A stretch of DNA of 6,162 nt from Desulfobulbaceae bacterium (GCA_024643445.1 JAHEMX010000235.1:1-6162), one strand, 5' to 3'; numbered from the stretch's first letter, positions 1 through 6,162 are shown. A program made the numbers and translations. Notes: a model not told the origin generated them from the sequence alone.

Positions 1-513
1 CTGGCTCGCATCAACATTGCTGCGAATAATCTAGCTGATTCTTTCGAACTCGTTTCAGGAGATGTGGAGGATTCCAGGCAACTATTCGATCCGGAACGGT
101 TTTCGCTCGTCATTTCCAATCCTCCCTTTTATTCAAATTCCTCCGGCCGCGTCAGCACCCGCGCCCAGCCGCTTGGTGCCAGACACCATCCTGACGGCGG
201 ACTGGAACGCTTTATTGACAGTACCGCTTATTGTCTTAAAAACCGCGGACGAGTTGTTTTTATCTATCCGGCACATCTGCTCTCGGAACTGCTTTCTGCG
301 ATGCTGGCGAGAAATCTTGAGCCAAAAGTCCTGCAGTTTGTCTTTTCCTATCCTGATGGGAAAAGCGGTGCCAGGCTGGTCTTGGTACACGCTATGAAAA
401 ATGGCGGAAACGGACTAATCGTTTGCCCGCCCTTATATGTCTATCAGTACCAAAACGGACCGTATAGCGAAGCCGTGGCTTCAATGTACCGGCCGGAAAT
501 CAGGGATCACTGA
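1..513 (+). CDS. tRNA1(Val) (adenine-N6)-methyltransferase-like protein (TrmN6/YfiC, COG4123), N-terminus outside window
   Basis: This is the 3' part of an S-adenosylmethionine-dependent methyltransferase. The frame is open to the left edge, giving 170 visible residues; the family is usually about 240 to 260, so the glycine-rich SAM-binding motif lies outside the window. The hallmark Asn-Pro-Pro-Phe motif is at visible residues 40 to 43, preceded by the acidic 'SGDV' strand at 19 to 22; NPPF is the catalytic motif of amino-group (N6-adenine) methylases. The C-terminus (PPLYVYQ, then GPYSEAV and the final MYR) matches the usual ending of COG4123 proteins. E. coli TrmN6 methylates A37 of tRNA1(Val), but NPPF enzymes also modify rRNA, DNA or proteins, so the substrate is inferred. 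A GTG at 64 is not the start, because conserved sequence continues upstream of it. Its stop lies 2 bases before the ComM start, so the two are probably cotranscribed. Confidence 0.82.
   Translation: MARINIAANNLADSFELVSGDVEDSRQLFDPERFSLVISNPPFYSNSSGRVSTRAQPLGARHHPDGGLERFIDSTAYCLKNRGRVVFIYPAHLLSELLSAMLARNLEPKVLQFVFSYPDGKSGARLVLVHAMKNGGNGLIVCPPLYVYQYQNGPYSEAVASMYRPEIRDH
502..506 (+). promoter_or_regulatory. Probable ribosome binding site of the ComM-family gene
   Basis: AGGGA lies 9 bases before the ATG at 516, inside the last codons of the upstream methyltransferase gene. The match to the consensus is modest, and translational coupling with the upstream stop at 511 to 513 may contribute. It supports ATG 516 as the start. 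Confidence 0.4.
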
Positions 514-515
514 AG

Positions 516-2039
516 ATGCTTGCGAAGATAGAAAGTGCTGCACTCATTGGTATAGATGGGGTACTTGTCACTGTTGAAGTGGATGTCGGCAACGGTTTGC
601 CCTCCTTTACCACCGTCGGGCTGCCGGACGGTTCGGTGCGAGAAAGCAAGGACCGCGTCAAAGCAGCGATCAAAAACAGCGGCTATCCGTTTCCCAATAA
701 AAAAATAACCGTGAATCTCGCTCCGGCTGATTTGCGGAAAGAGGGATCAGCTTTTGATTTGCCCATTGCCCTCGGTATTCTGATGGCAACCGGTCTGGTG
801 CCGGCCGATTCACTTAACGGCTGCATCGCCCTGGGCGAGTTGTCGCTGAACGGCGGGCTAAGGCCGGTTTCCGGCATTCTACCCGTGGCCCTGTCAAGTG
901 TTCAGCAGGGAATAAAGCAGCTCGTTATTCCTGAAGAAAACGGTAGAGAAGCGGCCCTGGTAGAAAAGCTTGATATTATTCCAGTGAAGGATCTCTGCGA
1001 AATTGTTGAAATCCTCAATGGCCTCAGAGTGGCTGAAAAAGTCAATGAGGAAAAGGGTGACACGAAAACAGGAAATTACCCAGTCTGCTTTGAAGACATA
1101 AAAGGGCAGGATCACGTGAAACGGGCAATGGAAATCGCTGTTGCCGGCTTGCACAATGTGATCATGAAGGGACCGCCCGGATCAGGCAAAACGATGCTAG
1201 CAAGAGCCCTGCCTTCCATTATGCCTGAATGGAGTTTTTCGGAGCGTCTGGAAACAACCAAGATTTACTCAATTATCGGCGAGAAAAATGTTCATCCGAC
1301 ACTCGTTGAACAGCGTCCTTTCAGGGCTCCCCATCATACCATCTCCGATGCCGGCCTGATCGGCGGTGGCTCAGTACCGCGTCCCGGAGAAGTTTCCCTT
1401 GCTCATAACGGTGTTCTCTTCCTCGATGAACTCCCCGAATTTAAAAAACATGTCCTTGAGGTTCTTCGGCAGCCACTGGAAGATGGAACGGTCACCATTT
1501 CCCGGGCACAGTCAAGTTTAAGTTTTCCGGCCAATTTTATCTTAATCGCGGCTATGAATCCTTGCCCGTGCGGTTTCCATGGCGACCGTAAAAATGAGTG
1601 CCATTGCACCCCTATGCAGATTCAGCGTTATCGAAACAGGATATCAGGGCCGTTGCTTGATCGCATCGATATGCACCTCGAGGTTTCCGCCATGAATTAT
1701 GATGAGCTGCATCGGAGGGGTGCCGGAGAGTCGTCCGAATCGATAAAACAAAGAGTGAATGCCGCACGCCTCATCCAGCGAGATAGATTCAAGAGTATTG
1801 AAGGGATACGTACAAACGCACAGATGGGTGCCCGTGAGATTGAGAACATATGCATCGTTGACACCCCCTCGCGACATTTGCTTGAAAAAAGCCTGGATAA
1901 ACTCGGCCTTTCAGCGCGAGCCTACCATCGAATACTGAAACTGTCCCGAACGATTGCGGATCTGGAACCATCGGATAAAATACGACTTCAGCATGTTGCC
2001 GAGGCTATACAGTACCGACGGGGTGAAGTTTACACCTGA
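516..2039 (+). CDS. comM: YifB/ComM family Mg-chelatase-like AAA+ ATPase
   Basis: This is a complete 507-residue member of the YifB/ComM family, whose usual length is about 500 to 510. The N-terminal ChlI domain with a Lon-protease-like fold spans about residues 1 to 170 (motifs VEVDVGNGLPSF and TVGLPDGSVRESKDRV). The AAA+ Mg-chelatase domain covers about 190 to 395, with Walker A GPPGSGKT at 219 to 226, Walker B VLFLDE at 300 to 305, and the GPLLDRID segment at 378 to 385. A small C-terminal lid domain (about 400 to 500) contains SARAYHRILKLSRTIADLE at 466 to 484, with the sensor-2-type arginine. Four cysteines, C350, C352, C362 and C364, form a C-P-C...C-H-C cluster typical of the family and likely bind metal. 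In naturally transformable Gram-negative bacteria ComM is a hexameric helicase that drives branch migration during DNA integration. In non-transformable species the role is unclear, and no competence genes are visible here. Despite the family name it is not a chlorophyll enzyme. Confidence 0.95.
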   Translation: MLAKIESAALIGIDGVLVTVEVDVGNGLPSFTTVGLPDGSVRESKDRVKAAIKNSGYPFPNKKITVNLAPADLRKEGSAFDLPIALGILMATGLVPADSLNGCIALGELSLNGGLRPVSGILPVALSSVQQGIKQLVIPEENGREAALVEKLDIIPVKDLCEIVEILNGLRVAEKVNEEKGDTKTGNYPVCFEDIKGQDHVKRAMEIAVAGLHNVIMKGPPGSGKTMLARALPSIMPEWSFSERLETTKIYSIIGEKNVHPTLVEQRPFRAPHHTISDAGLIGGGSVPRPGEVSLAHNGVLFLDELPEFKKHVLEVLRQPLEDGTVTISRAQSSLSFPANFILIAAMNPCPCGFHGDRKNECHCTPMQIQRYRNRISGPLLDRIDMHLEVSAMNYDELHRRGAGESSESIKQRVNAARLIQRDRFKSIEGIRTNAQMGAREIENICIVDTPSRHLLEKSLDKLGLSARAYHRILKLSRTIADLEPSDKIRLQHVAEAIQYRRGEVYT

Positions 2040-2061
2040 AAGATTTCTGCTGCAAAGAAGC

Positions 2062-2066
2062 AAGGA
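2062..2066 (+). promoter_or_regulatory. Ribosome binding site of the 576-residue anchored protein gene
   Basis: AAGGA sits 9 bases upstream of the ATG at 2076, within the 36-base gap after the ComM-family stop. This is the clearest Shine-Dalgarno match in the plus-strand block and supports the start chosen. The gap shows no convincing promoter or terminator hairpin. Confidence 0.6.
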
Positions 2067-2075
2067 TATGAAATA

Positions 2076-3806
2076 ATGCGACAAATTGCTATTATTACGT
2101 CACTGCTGTTTTTACTCTTTTTTATCATATATTTTTTCACTCCCGATTTTTCGCTGAAAACCAAGCCTGAATTGTTCGTCGATGAACAGGTGCTGCTGCT
2201 GGTGACTCAAAAAGATCTGGAGAAACGAATCGATGAATTCACGCTGTCACCACTAGGGCGTGTCTTTGCTGAAACTGATTTTCAGGCTATTGCCCGGGAA
2301 CTCGAGACCTCGGCAATCGATGCTGAAAAACTTGCTTCGATCAAAAAAAACATTCAGCAAACACTAGGTCATCCGTTAGTCAAAATACTTTTTGGCAGAG
2401 AAGTCTCCGTCGCGCTGTCTCCGTTTCAGCCTGGTGCTACCGCTTCATTTGAACAACAGATCCTTGACAACCTTCTTGTCATCGGCCGGCCAAAACATCC
2501 GGCAAAATTGATCGATATGCTGACGGCAATCGTTCCTGAAGAACAAATGAGTTCCGAAGCCCTGTATGGCGGACACGTGATAAAGCGGTTTCCTCTTGAC
2601 GAGCGGCAGGTAATTTCTGCTGCCCGGGTCGATGATCTTTTTGTTTTCAGTTTCAACGAAAAACTGCTCAGAAGAGGACTTGACCGATACGACAACGGGG
2701 GTGCTGGTTCACTGGCTGAGCTGCCAGATTTCCTAGATAACAAGGGTAGGTTCGGCAAGGCTTCGCTGTTTTGTTATCTTAATATCTTCAAACTGTATCA
2801 AGCTGCCTCAAGTACCCTCAACAGTATCGGGACGGATAAAGATAGCCGACTCGGCACCGAGCTTGAAAAGTTTCGAGGATACAGGAGCGGTTATTTCGGT
2901 GCCTGGAAAGAAAAGGACAAAATCACGGAAAAAGCTGTTATCGGTTTTGTTCCTGAAGAAATGACCAGGGAGGTGGCAAAAAGAATCACCGCGGCTCCCG
3001 GAAAGGCTGACACCGTCTCTCGTGTTACCGACGACACGCTCCTGTACTATTGGAATAGCCAGCTTGACCTCGATCCTTTCCTGGAGATTGTCAATCTGCT
3101 CGGGGGACAGGGGAAAGGGGAACGTAATGATGACATCGTGCAACATATAGCTTCGATCACCGGTTTACAAACAGACGATATTCAAACTCTTGCTGAAAAG
3201 AACGTGACTCTGGCCGTTAAATCCATTCCGGAGAACCAGTTCGTGCCGATTCCCTCTTTTATGTTTTCACTCCAGGTACCCGACACGGAGAAGATGAGAA
3301 AAGCGGTTGATAACCTTATCGATTACTATTCGATTCCCGTCCGCAAACTCCAGTTGCAAGGGGTGAGCACTCTTACCTGGGGTGGTGTCATGGCAGCAGG
3401 TGATTTGCAGCCGACACTCGCTTTTGTCGATGATTATCTCGTTGTGTCGAGTAACCGGGAACAGATAAAAGAGTTTATCAAAATGCCGAAAGGGAAGAAG
3501 AATCTGAGCCAGGGAACTCTTTATAAAAGCGTTGACAGGGCGTTGTCCGAAAAAAACAGCTCCGTCGTTTTCTTGAATTTTGCCAAGATTACCGGCTTGT
3601 TTAAAGAACTGGTGAGCTGGGGAGGAACGATGATTGCCATCGAGGACAGGGATATCGCATCAAAATCAAAACTTCTGATAGACAGATTAATAAACCCGAT
3701 CCTGGATGGACTCGCCATGTATTCGGTGGTAGGTATGAGAAAATACGTGGAAGGTGACACTATTGTTTTTGAAACGACGACCATCATTCATCATGGAAAC
3801 AAATAA
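2076..3806 (+). CDS. Membrane-anchored protein of unknown function with two tandem modules (DUF3352-like)
   Basis: I do not recognise a characterised relative. The 576-residue protein starts with one hydrophobic segment at about residues 4 to 21, with no lipobox cysteine; it fits an uncleaved anchor with an extracytoplasmic body. Flanking charges (R2 before, K28 and K30 after) do not settle the orientation. The rest has two similar halves, about 31 to 295 and 315 to 571, that pair in order: DEQVLLL with DDTLLYY; GREVSVAL (107-114) with EKNVTLAV (374-381); PAKLIDMLTAIV with TEKMRKAVDNLI; VDDLFVFSFNEKLLRRGL (185-202) with VDDYLVVSSNREQIKEFI (451-468); ASLFCYLNIFKLY with SSVVFLNFAKITGL. The 'VDDYLVVSSN' pattern and two-fold layout resemble DUF3352 proteins, which are also uncharacterised; this match is from memory. 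No catalytic motif is apparent. It lies in a presumed operon, 36 bases after the ComM-family gene, and its 3' end overlaps the next gene by 14 bases. Confidence 0.85.
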   Translation: MRQIAIITSLLFLLFFIIYFFTPDFSLKTKPELFVDEQVLLLVTQKDLEKRIDEFTLSPLGRVFAETDFQAIARELETSAIDAEKLASIKKNIQQTLGHPLVKILFGREVSVALSPFQPGATASFEQQILDNLLVIGRPKHPAKLIDMLTAIVPEEQMSSEALYGGHVIKRFPLDERQVISAARVDDLFVFSFNEKLLRRGLDRYDNGGAGSLAELPDFLDNKGRFGKASLFCYLNIFKLYQAASSTLNSIGTDKDSRLGTELEKFRGYRSGYFGAWKEKDKITEKAVIGFVPEEMTREVAKRITAAPGKADTVSRVTDDTLLYYWNSQLDLDPFLEIVNLLGGQGKGERNDDIVQHIASITGLQTDDIQTLAEKNVTLAVKSIPENQFVPIPSFMFSLQVPDTEKMRKAVDNLIDYYSIPVRKLQLQGVSTLTWGGVMAAGDLQPTLAFVDDYLVVSSNREQIKEFIKMPKGKKNLSQGTLYKSVDRALSEKNSSVVFLNFAKITGLFKELVSWGGTMIAIEDRDIASKSKLLIDRLINPILDGLAMYSVVGMRKYVEGDTIVFETTTIIHHGNK

Positions 3807-4182
3807 TATAGAAAAATTAGTAGAGGAATTGCGAGCGATCATTCCATTCAAAGAAGGGACAGAAAAGGGTGATATTGTCCTTGTCATTGCCCAGGACCCT
3901 CATTTAATCCTTTATGGACTCGTCACGTCCGTTGAACCGGACAAGACAAGAAAAGATGAATGGTGGCATGTCGGCGTAACCTTTTTTACCATACCGCTGC
4001 AAAAAGTCATCTGGACACTGAGAACCGCCCAGATGACCGGCCGGGAAATTTTCACCATGGGCGGAGAAAAGCGTTTTTTTCAAGCCGTAGTACTCGTTGA
4101 ACCCACTCAACCCCCGAAAGAAAAAATGCCAGTTCAGACAGCCAGGACATCAAGAAAAGCAATGATGAAAAGAATCAAATGA
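3793..4182 (+). CDS. Conserved-looking small protein of unknown function
   Basis: I do not recognise this family. With the ATG at 3793 the product has 129 residues; a GTG at 3754 would add 13 but lies deeper within the upstream gene and the added residues look like a shadow of that gene. Neither start has a clear Shine-Dalgarno sequence, so coupling to the upstream stop (overlap 3793 to 3806) is likely. The protein is soluble, without signal or membrane helix. Residues 1 to 20 look helical. Residues 26 to 110 alternate hydrophobic strands (GDIVLVIAQ, LILYGLVTSVEPD, WWHVGVTFFTIPL, FFQAVVLVEP), suggesting a compact beta-rich domain. The tail, about 112 to 129, is rich in Lys and Arg (KMPVQTARTSRKAMMKRIK) and could touch nucleic acid or be disordered. 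Even codon use and tight packing between the anchored protein and thiL argue that it is a real gene. Confidence 0.78.
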   Translation: METNNIEKLVEELRAIIPFKEGTEKGDIVLVIAQDPHLILYGLVTSVEPDKTRKDEWWHVGVTFFTIPLQKVIWTLRTAQMTGREIFTMGGEKRFFQAVVLVEPTQPPKEKMPVQTARTSRKAMMKRIK

Positions 4183-4189
4183 GCCGGTG

Positions 4190-5203
4190 ATGGAAAAAAA
4201 ACCGTGGCTCGAATCTGATATTATCGAATTGTTCAGTAGTCACGAAACGGAACCTGTTTATGACCTGATCAAAGGCATTGGTGATGACTGCGCGGTAATC
4301 AGGCCATCGGACAGGCAGGATCTTGTCGTAACTGCAGACATGCTTGTTGAGGATGTTCACTTCAATAGATCATGGCATCCACCCTTTGCGCTCGGCCGCA
4401 AGGCTATGGCGGTAAACATCAGCGATATTGCCGCCATGGGCGGTACGCCACGATTTGCCTTTCTCTGTATCGCCCTGCCGGGTCAGTTGGATCAGGACTG
4501 GCTGGTCGCTTTTCGCGACGGCTTTCGCTCGATACTCTCGGAGTATGCTATTACCCTTGCCGGGGGAGATACGGTACGGGGTGCCAAACTGAACATCAGT
4601 ATTACGCTGTTGGGCTCGGTACCGGCGAGCCGGGCCGTCTTCAGGAAAGGTGCCGGTCCTGGCGACTCTATTTATGTTTCCGGTCACCTGGGCTCTGCCG
4701 CCGCCGGTCTGGCCCTCTGCCAGAGTCCTCATGTCTGCTCAGCGCTTGATGAGCGGATGGTACACCCCTTTCTGCAAAGGCACCTTGATCCGACCCCCGA
4801 TCTTGCCTGCGGCATTCTTTTAGCCCAAAGCGGTTATGTGACGGCGATGCAGGATATTTCTGACGGTATTGCCACGGACCTGGCGCATCTTTGCCGCCAC
4901 AGCGATGTCGGTGCAGAGATTGACAGTTTAAGGATTCCCGGCCATGAACATCTGCCTGGCATCTGTGCAGCACTTAACCGTAATCCCATGCACATGATGG
5001 TTTCGGGAGGAGAAGATTATCACCTCGTTTTCACGGTAAAAGCGGGGGAAGAGCAAGCCCTGGAACAATATCTGGCCGGCAAAACAAACCAGGCGGTGTA
5101 TCGAATTGGAACCATTACCAGCGGATCGGGCGTGACCCTGTGCACCGGGAAAGGAAAAAAAGACATTACCTTCAAGGGCTACAAACACAGCGGTTCGAAT
5201 TGA
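4190..5203 (+). CDS. thiL: Thiamine-monophosphate kinase ThiL
   Basis: ThiL transfers the gamma-phosphate of ATP to thiamine monophosphate to make thiamine diphosphate, the active coenzyme, in the cytosol. From the ATG at 4190 it has 337 residues, close to the usual 320 to 340; a GTG directly before it at 4187 would add one Met. Numbering from that GTG, the family motifs occur in order: GIGDDCAVI at 30 to 38, TADMLVEDVHF at 49 to 59, AMAVNISDIAAMG at 73 to 85, GGDTVRG at 126 to 132, GDSIYVSG at 159 to 166, ISDGIATDLAHL at 224 to 235, SGGEDYHLVF at 273 to 282 and FKGYKH at 329 to 334. The acidic residues in these motifs bind Mg2+ and nucleotide in this PurM-like (AIR synthase related) fold. 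No clear Shine-Dalgarno sequence is visible, so coupling with the preceding stop (4180 to 4182) is likely. No other thiamine gene or TPP riboswitch is visible here. Confidence 0.96.
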   Translation: MEKKPWLESDIIELFSSHETEPVYDLIKGIGDDCAVIRPSDRQDLVVTADMLVEDVHFNRSWHPPFALGRKAMAVNISDIAAMGGTPRFAFLCIALPGQLDQDWLVAFRDGFRSILSEYAITLAGGDTVRGAKLNISITLLGSVPASRAVFRKGAGPGDSIYVSGHLGSAAAGLALCQSPHVCSALDERMVHPFLQRHLDPTPDLACGILLAQSGYVTAMQDISDGIATDLAHLCRHSDVGAEIDSLRIPGHEHLPGICAALNRNPMHMMVSGGEDYHLVFTVKAGEEQALEQYLAGKTNQAVYRIGTITSGSGVTLCTGKGKKDITFKGYKHSGSN

Positions 5204-5222
5204 GATATCTAGCGGGGTATGA
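5204..5222. other. Convergent gap of 19 bases with no terminator hairpin
   Basis: This is all that separates the stop of thiL from the stop of the opposing dCMP deaminase gene. I see no GC-rich stem followed by a T-run in either direction, within the gap or just beside it. Either termination is Rho-dependent or the two transcripts run into each other's 3' ends. Confidence 0.6.
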
Positions 5223-5732
5223 TCAGGTATGTTCCTCAAAACTCAGGTTGATGCCCGGCCGGGACGGTATAAAGCGGCGATACGAGATATGGGGTGCAAG
5301 GTCAAGCATCCGTTTCGAGGCTTTCACCAGATCAGTGTCTTTGTATTTGTCTGAAAGGTAGATGATTTCATGTATTCCTGACTGGATTATCACCTTGGTA
5401 CACTCATTACAGGGGAACAGTCCGACATAAATTCGGCAGGTTCTGAGGTCGGTCGGTATCGCATTAAGAACGGCGTTCAATTCCGCATGACAGACATACG
5501 GGTATTTGGTCGAAAGGAATGCTCCCTGGCGATCCCACGGCAGTTCATCATCTGAGCAGCCAATGGGAAATCCGTTATAACCGACGCCGACGATCTTGTT
5601 CTGGTCATTGGCAATGCAGGCACCTACCTGGGTGTTTGGATCCTTGCTCCGCTCCGCAGACAACAGGGCTACAGCCATAAAATATTCGTCCCAGGAAAGA
5701 TAATCCGATCGTTTCTTAATAATTCCGCTCAT
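5223..5732 (-). CDS. dCMP deaminase, animal DCTD-like type
   Basis: A complete 169-residue zinc deaminase that converts dCMP to dUMP, feeding thymidylate synthesis. The zinc and proton-shuttle motif HAE is at residues 82 to 84, and the second zinc motif PCNEC (C108, C111) at 107 to 111. Other family blocks are SKDPNTQVGACI (29 to 40), VGVGYNGFPIGCSDD (48 to 62), TKYPYVCHAELNA (75 to 87) and IIYLSDKY (123 to 130). Much of the chain matches human DCTD as I remember it, over nearly its whole length, rather than the phage T4 or Bacillus ComEB types. Animal DCTD is a hexamer activated by dCTP and inhibited by dTTP; similar control here is an inference. The start ATG lies 6 bases after the stop of the upstream substrate-binding gene, in the same frame (TAA, two codons, ATG), and no strong Shine-Dalgarno sequence is seen. 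A riboflavin- or tRNA-type deaminase is unlikely. Confidence 0.93.
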   Translation of the reverse strand: MSGIIKKRSDYLSWDEYFMAVALLSAERSKDPNTQVGACIANDQNKIVGVGYNGFPIGCSDDELPWDRQGAFLSTKYPYVCHAELNAVLNAIPTDLRTCRIYVGLFPCNECTKVIIQSGIHEIIYLSDKYKDTDLVKASKRMLDLAPHISYRRFIPSRPGINLSFEEHT

Positions 5733-5738
5733 AGCATG

Positions 5739-6162
5739 TTACCGAAAGAGGTAGGGAATCCAGTTTTTGATCTCCTTTTCAAGAAGATCCTGCTGCTGCA
5801 TGGAATCGAGAAAGGCGTTTGCCCCCTGCAGTAATTCGGTGTCGCCTTTCCTGACTGCCCAGGCAAGGTATTCTTCGGTTCCCATGCTCAGAACAGGAAC
5901 GATCTTGTCGGCCTGATACATTGCGGCGTAATAACAAACGATGGGGGCATCGTAGACAAATACGTCTATTTCCTTGTTGATAAGGCCGTTAACGGCGGCC
6001 TGTGAGTTTTTAAAATAAACCACCCGTGCTTTGCTGATGGTGCTGGTTATAAAATAATCGCTGACGGTGCCAGCCACCGATCCTATCTTGTAGTTTTTGT
6101 TAAGAATAGAGCCTATGCCGCCGCTGAATCGTTGCTGCTCTTCCAAGCGAACGAGCATGATC
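5739..6162 (-). CDS. Family 3 (amino-acid type) extracellular solute-binding protein, N-terminus outside window
   Basis: This is the C-terminal part of a periplasmic-binding-protein-like domain (SBP_bac_3). The frame runs off the right edge: the codon before the first visible Met (6156 to 6158) is Ile, so that Met is internal. About 140 residues are visible, against 240 to 280 for the family. Counting from that Met, the family signatures are the strand and ligand-loop 'YKIGSVAGTVSDYF' at about 23 to 36, the pattern 'NSQAAVNGLINKEIDVFVYDAP' region at about 51 to 72 (aspartates in the second lobe), 'LAWAVRKGDTEL' at about 98 to 109, and a C-terminal helix ending in WIPYLFR. The signal peptide, if any, is not visible, nor are permease or ATPase genes, so a transport role is unproven; the domain can also be the sensor part of other proteins, though nothing follows it here. 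The ligand cannot be told. It is probably cotranscribed with the dCMP deaminase gene downstream. Confidence 0.8.
   Translation of the reverse strand, partial: IMLVRLEEQQRFSGGIGSILNKNYKIGSVAGTVSDYFITSTISKARVVYFKNSQAAVNGLINKEIDVFVYDAPIVCYYAAMYQADKIVPVLSMGTEEYLAWAVRKGDTELLQGANAFLDSMQQQDLLEKEIKNWIPYLFR

Noticed and set aside
62..397. 111-residue plus-strand open frame
   Set aside because: It overlaps the methyltransferase in another frame, has no family-like sequence, and the frame with NPPF explains the DNA.
2040..2075. Possible promoter or riboswitch in the largest intergenic gap of the plus-strand block
   Set aside because: Only 36 bases long; it contains a ribosome binding site but no paired -35/-10 boxes or room for a structured leader.
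2426..3146. Antisense open frames of 110 and 112 residues under the anchored-protein gene
   Set aside because: Composition is that of reverse-strand shadows (Ser and Arg rich), with no recognisable domain and no start signals.
3754..3792. Upstream GTG start for the 129-residue gene
   Set aside because: The extra 13 residues fall in the conserved end of the upstream gene and there is no ribosome binding site; the ATG at 3793 is simpler, though not proven.
4370..4749. Open frames of 120 and 125 residues on both strands inside thiL
   Set aside because: They are low-information shadows in GC-richer thiL sequence; the thiL frame carries every conserved motif across the same bases.
4668..4973. 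101-residue minus-strand open frame inside thiL
   Set aside because: Rich in His, Arg, Gln and Gly without pattern; no ribosome binding site; antisense to conserved ThiL codons.
5254..5263. Palindrome CCCGGCCGGG as a terminator or operator
   Set aside because: It has no loop and no following T-run, and lies within deaminase coding sequence, so it is most likely a codon-driven coincidence.
5140..5361. 73-residue plus-strand open frame spanning the convergent gap
   Set aside because: It overlaps the end of thiL and the antisense of the conserved dCMP deaminase C-terminus, with no family-like features.

Overview
The window looks like ordinary chromosomal housekeeping DNA from a Gram-negative bacterium. 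It is densely coded, of balanced base composition, and every gene is a single-copy conserved or hypothetical type. The gene mix (ComM-type ATPase, ThiL, a membrane-anchored repeat protein, a dCMP deaminase very like the animal enzyme) and the protein style suggest a sulfate-reducer-like deltaproteobacterium (Desulfobacterota, perhaps the Desulfobulbaceae group). That placement is an impression from the proteins, not a demonstrated assignment. No rRNA, tRNA, CRISPR array, insertion sequence, phage gene or attachment site was seen.

Plus-strand block (1 to 5203): five tightly packed genes read the same way. They are the C-terminal two thirds or so of a TrmN6-like (COG4123) N6-adenine methyltransferase cut by the window's left edge, a full-length YifB/ComM AAA+ ATPase, a 576-residue membrane-anchored protein of unknown function made of two diverged copies of one module, a 129-residue protein of unknown function whose start overlaps the previous stop by 14 bases, and thiamine-monophosphate kinase ThiL. 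Gaps are 2, 36, -14 and 4 to 7 bases, so one transcript is likely. The products do not form one obvious pathway: tRNA modification, DNA branch migration during recombination or transformation, an extracytoplasmic unknown, and coenzyme B1 synthesis.

Minus-strand block (5223 to 6162): a substrate-binding protein of the family 3 type (only its C-terminal part is inside the window) is followed 6 bases later by a complete dCMP deaminase. This block converges on thiL with a 19-base gap and no recognisable terminator hairpin.

The points most worth a second look are the complete internal duplication in the 576-residue protein, the strikingly animal-like dCMP deaminase, and the small overlapping unknown gene. 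I found no convincing evidence of a new defence, mobile or RNA-based system. There is no stretch of 300 bases without a gene.
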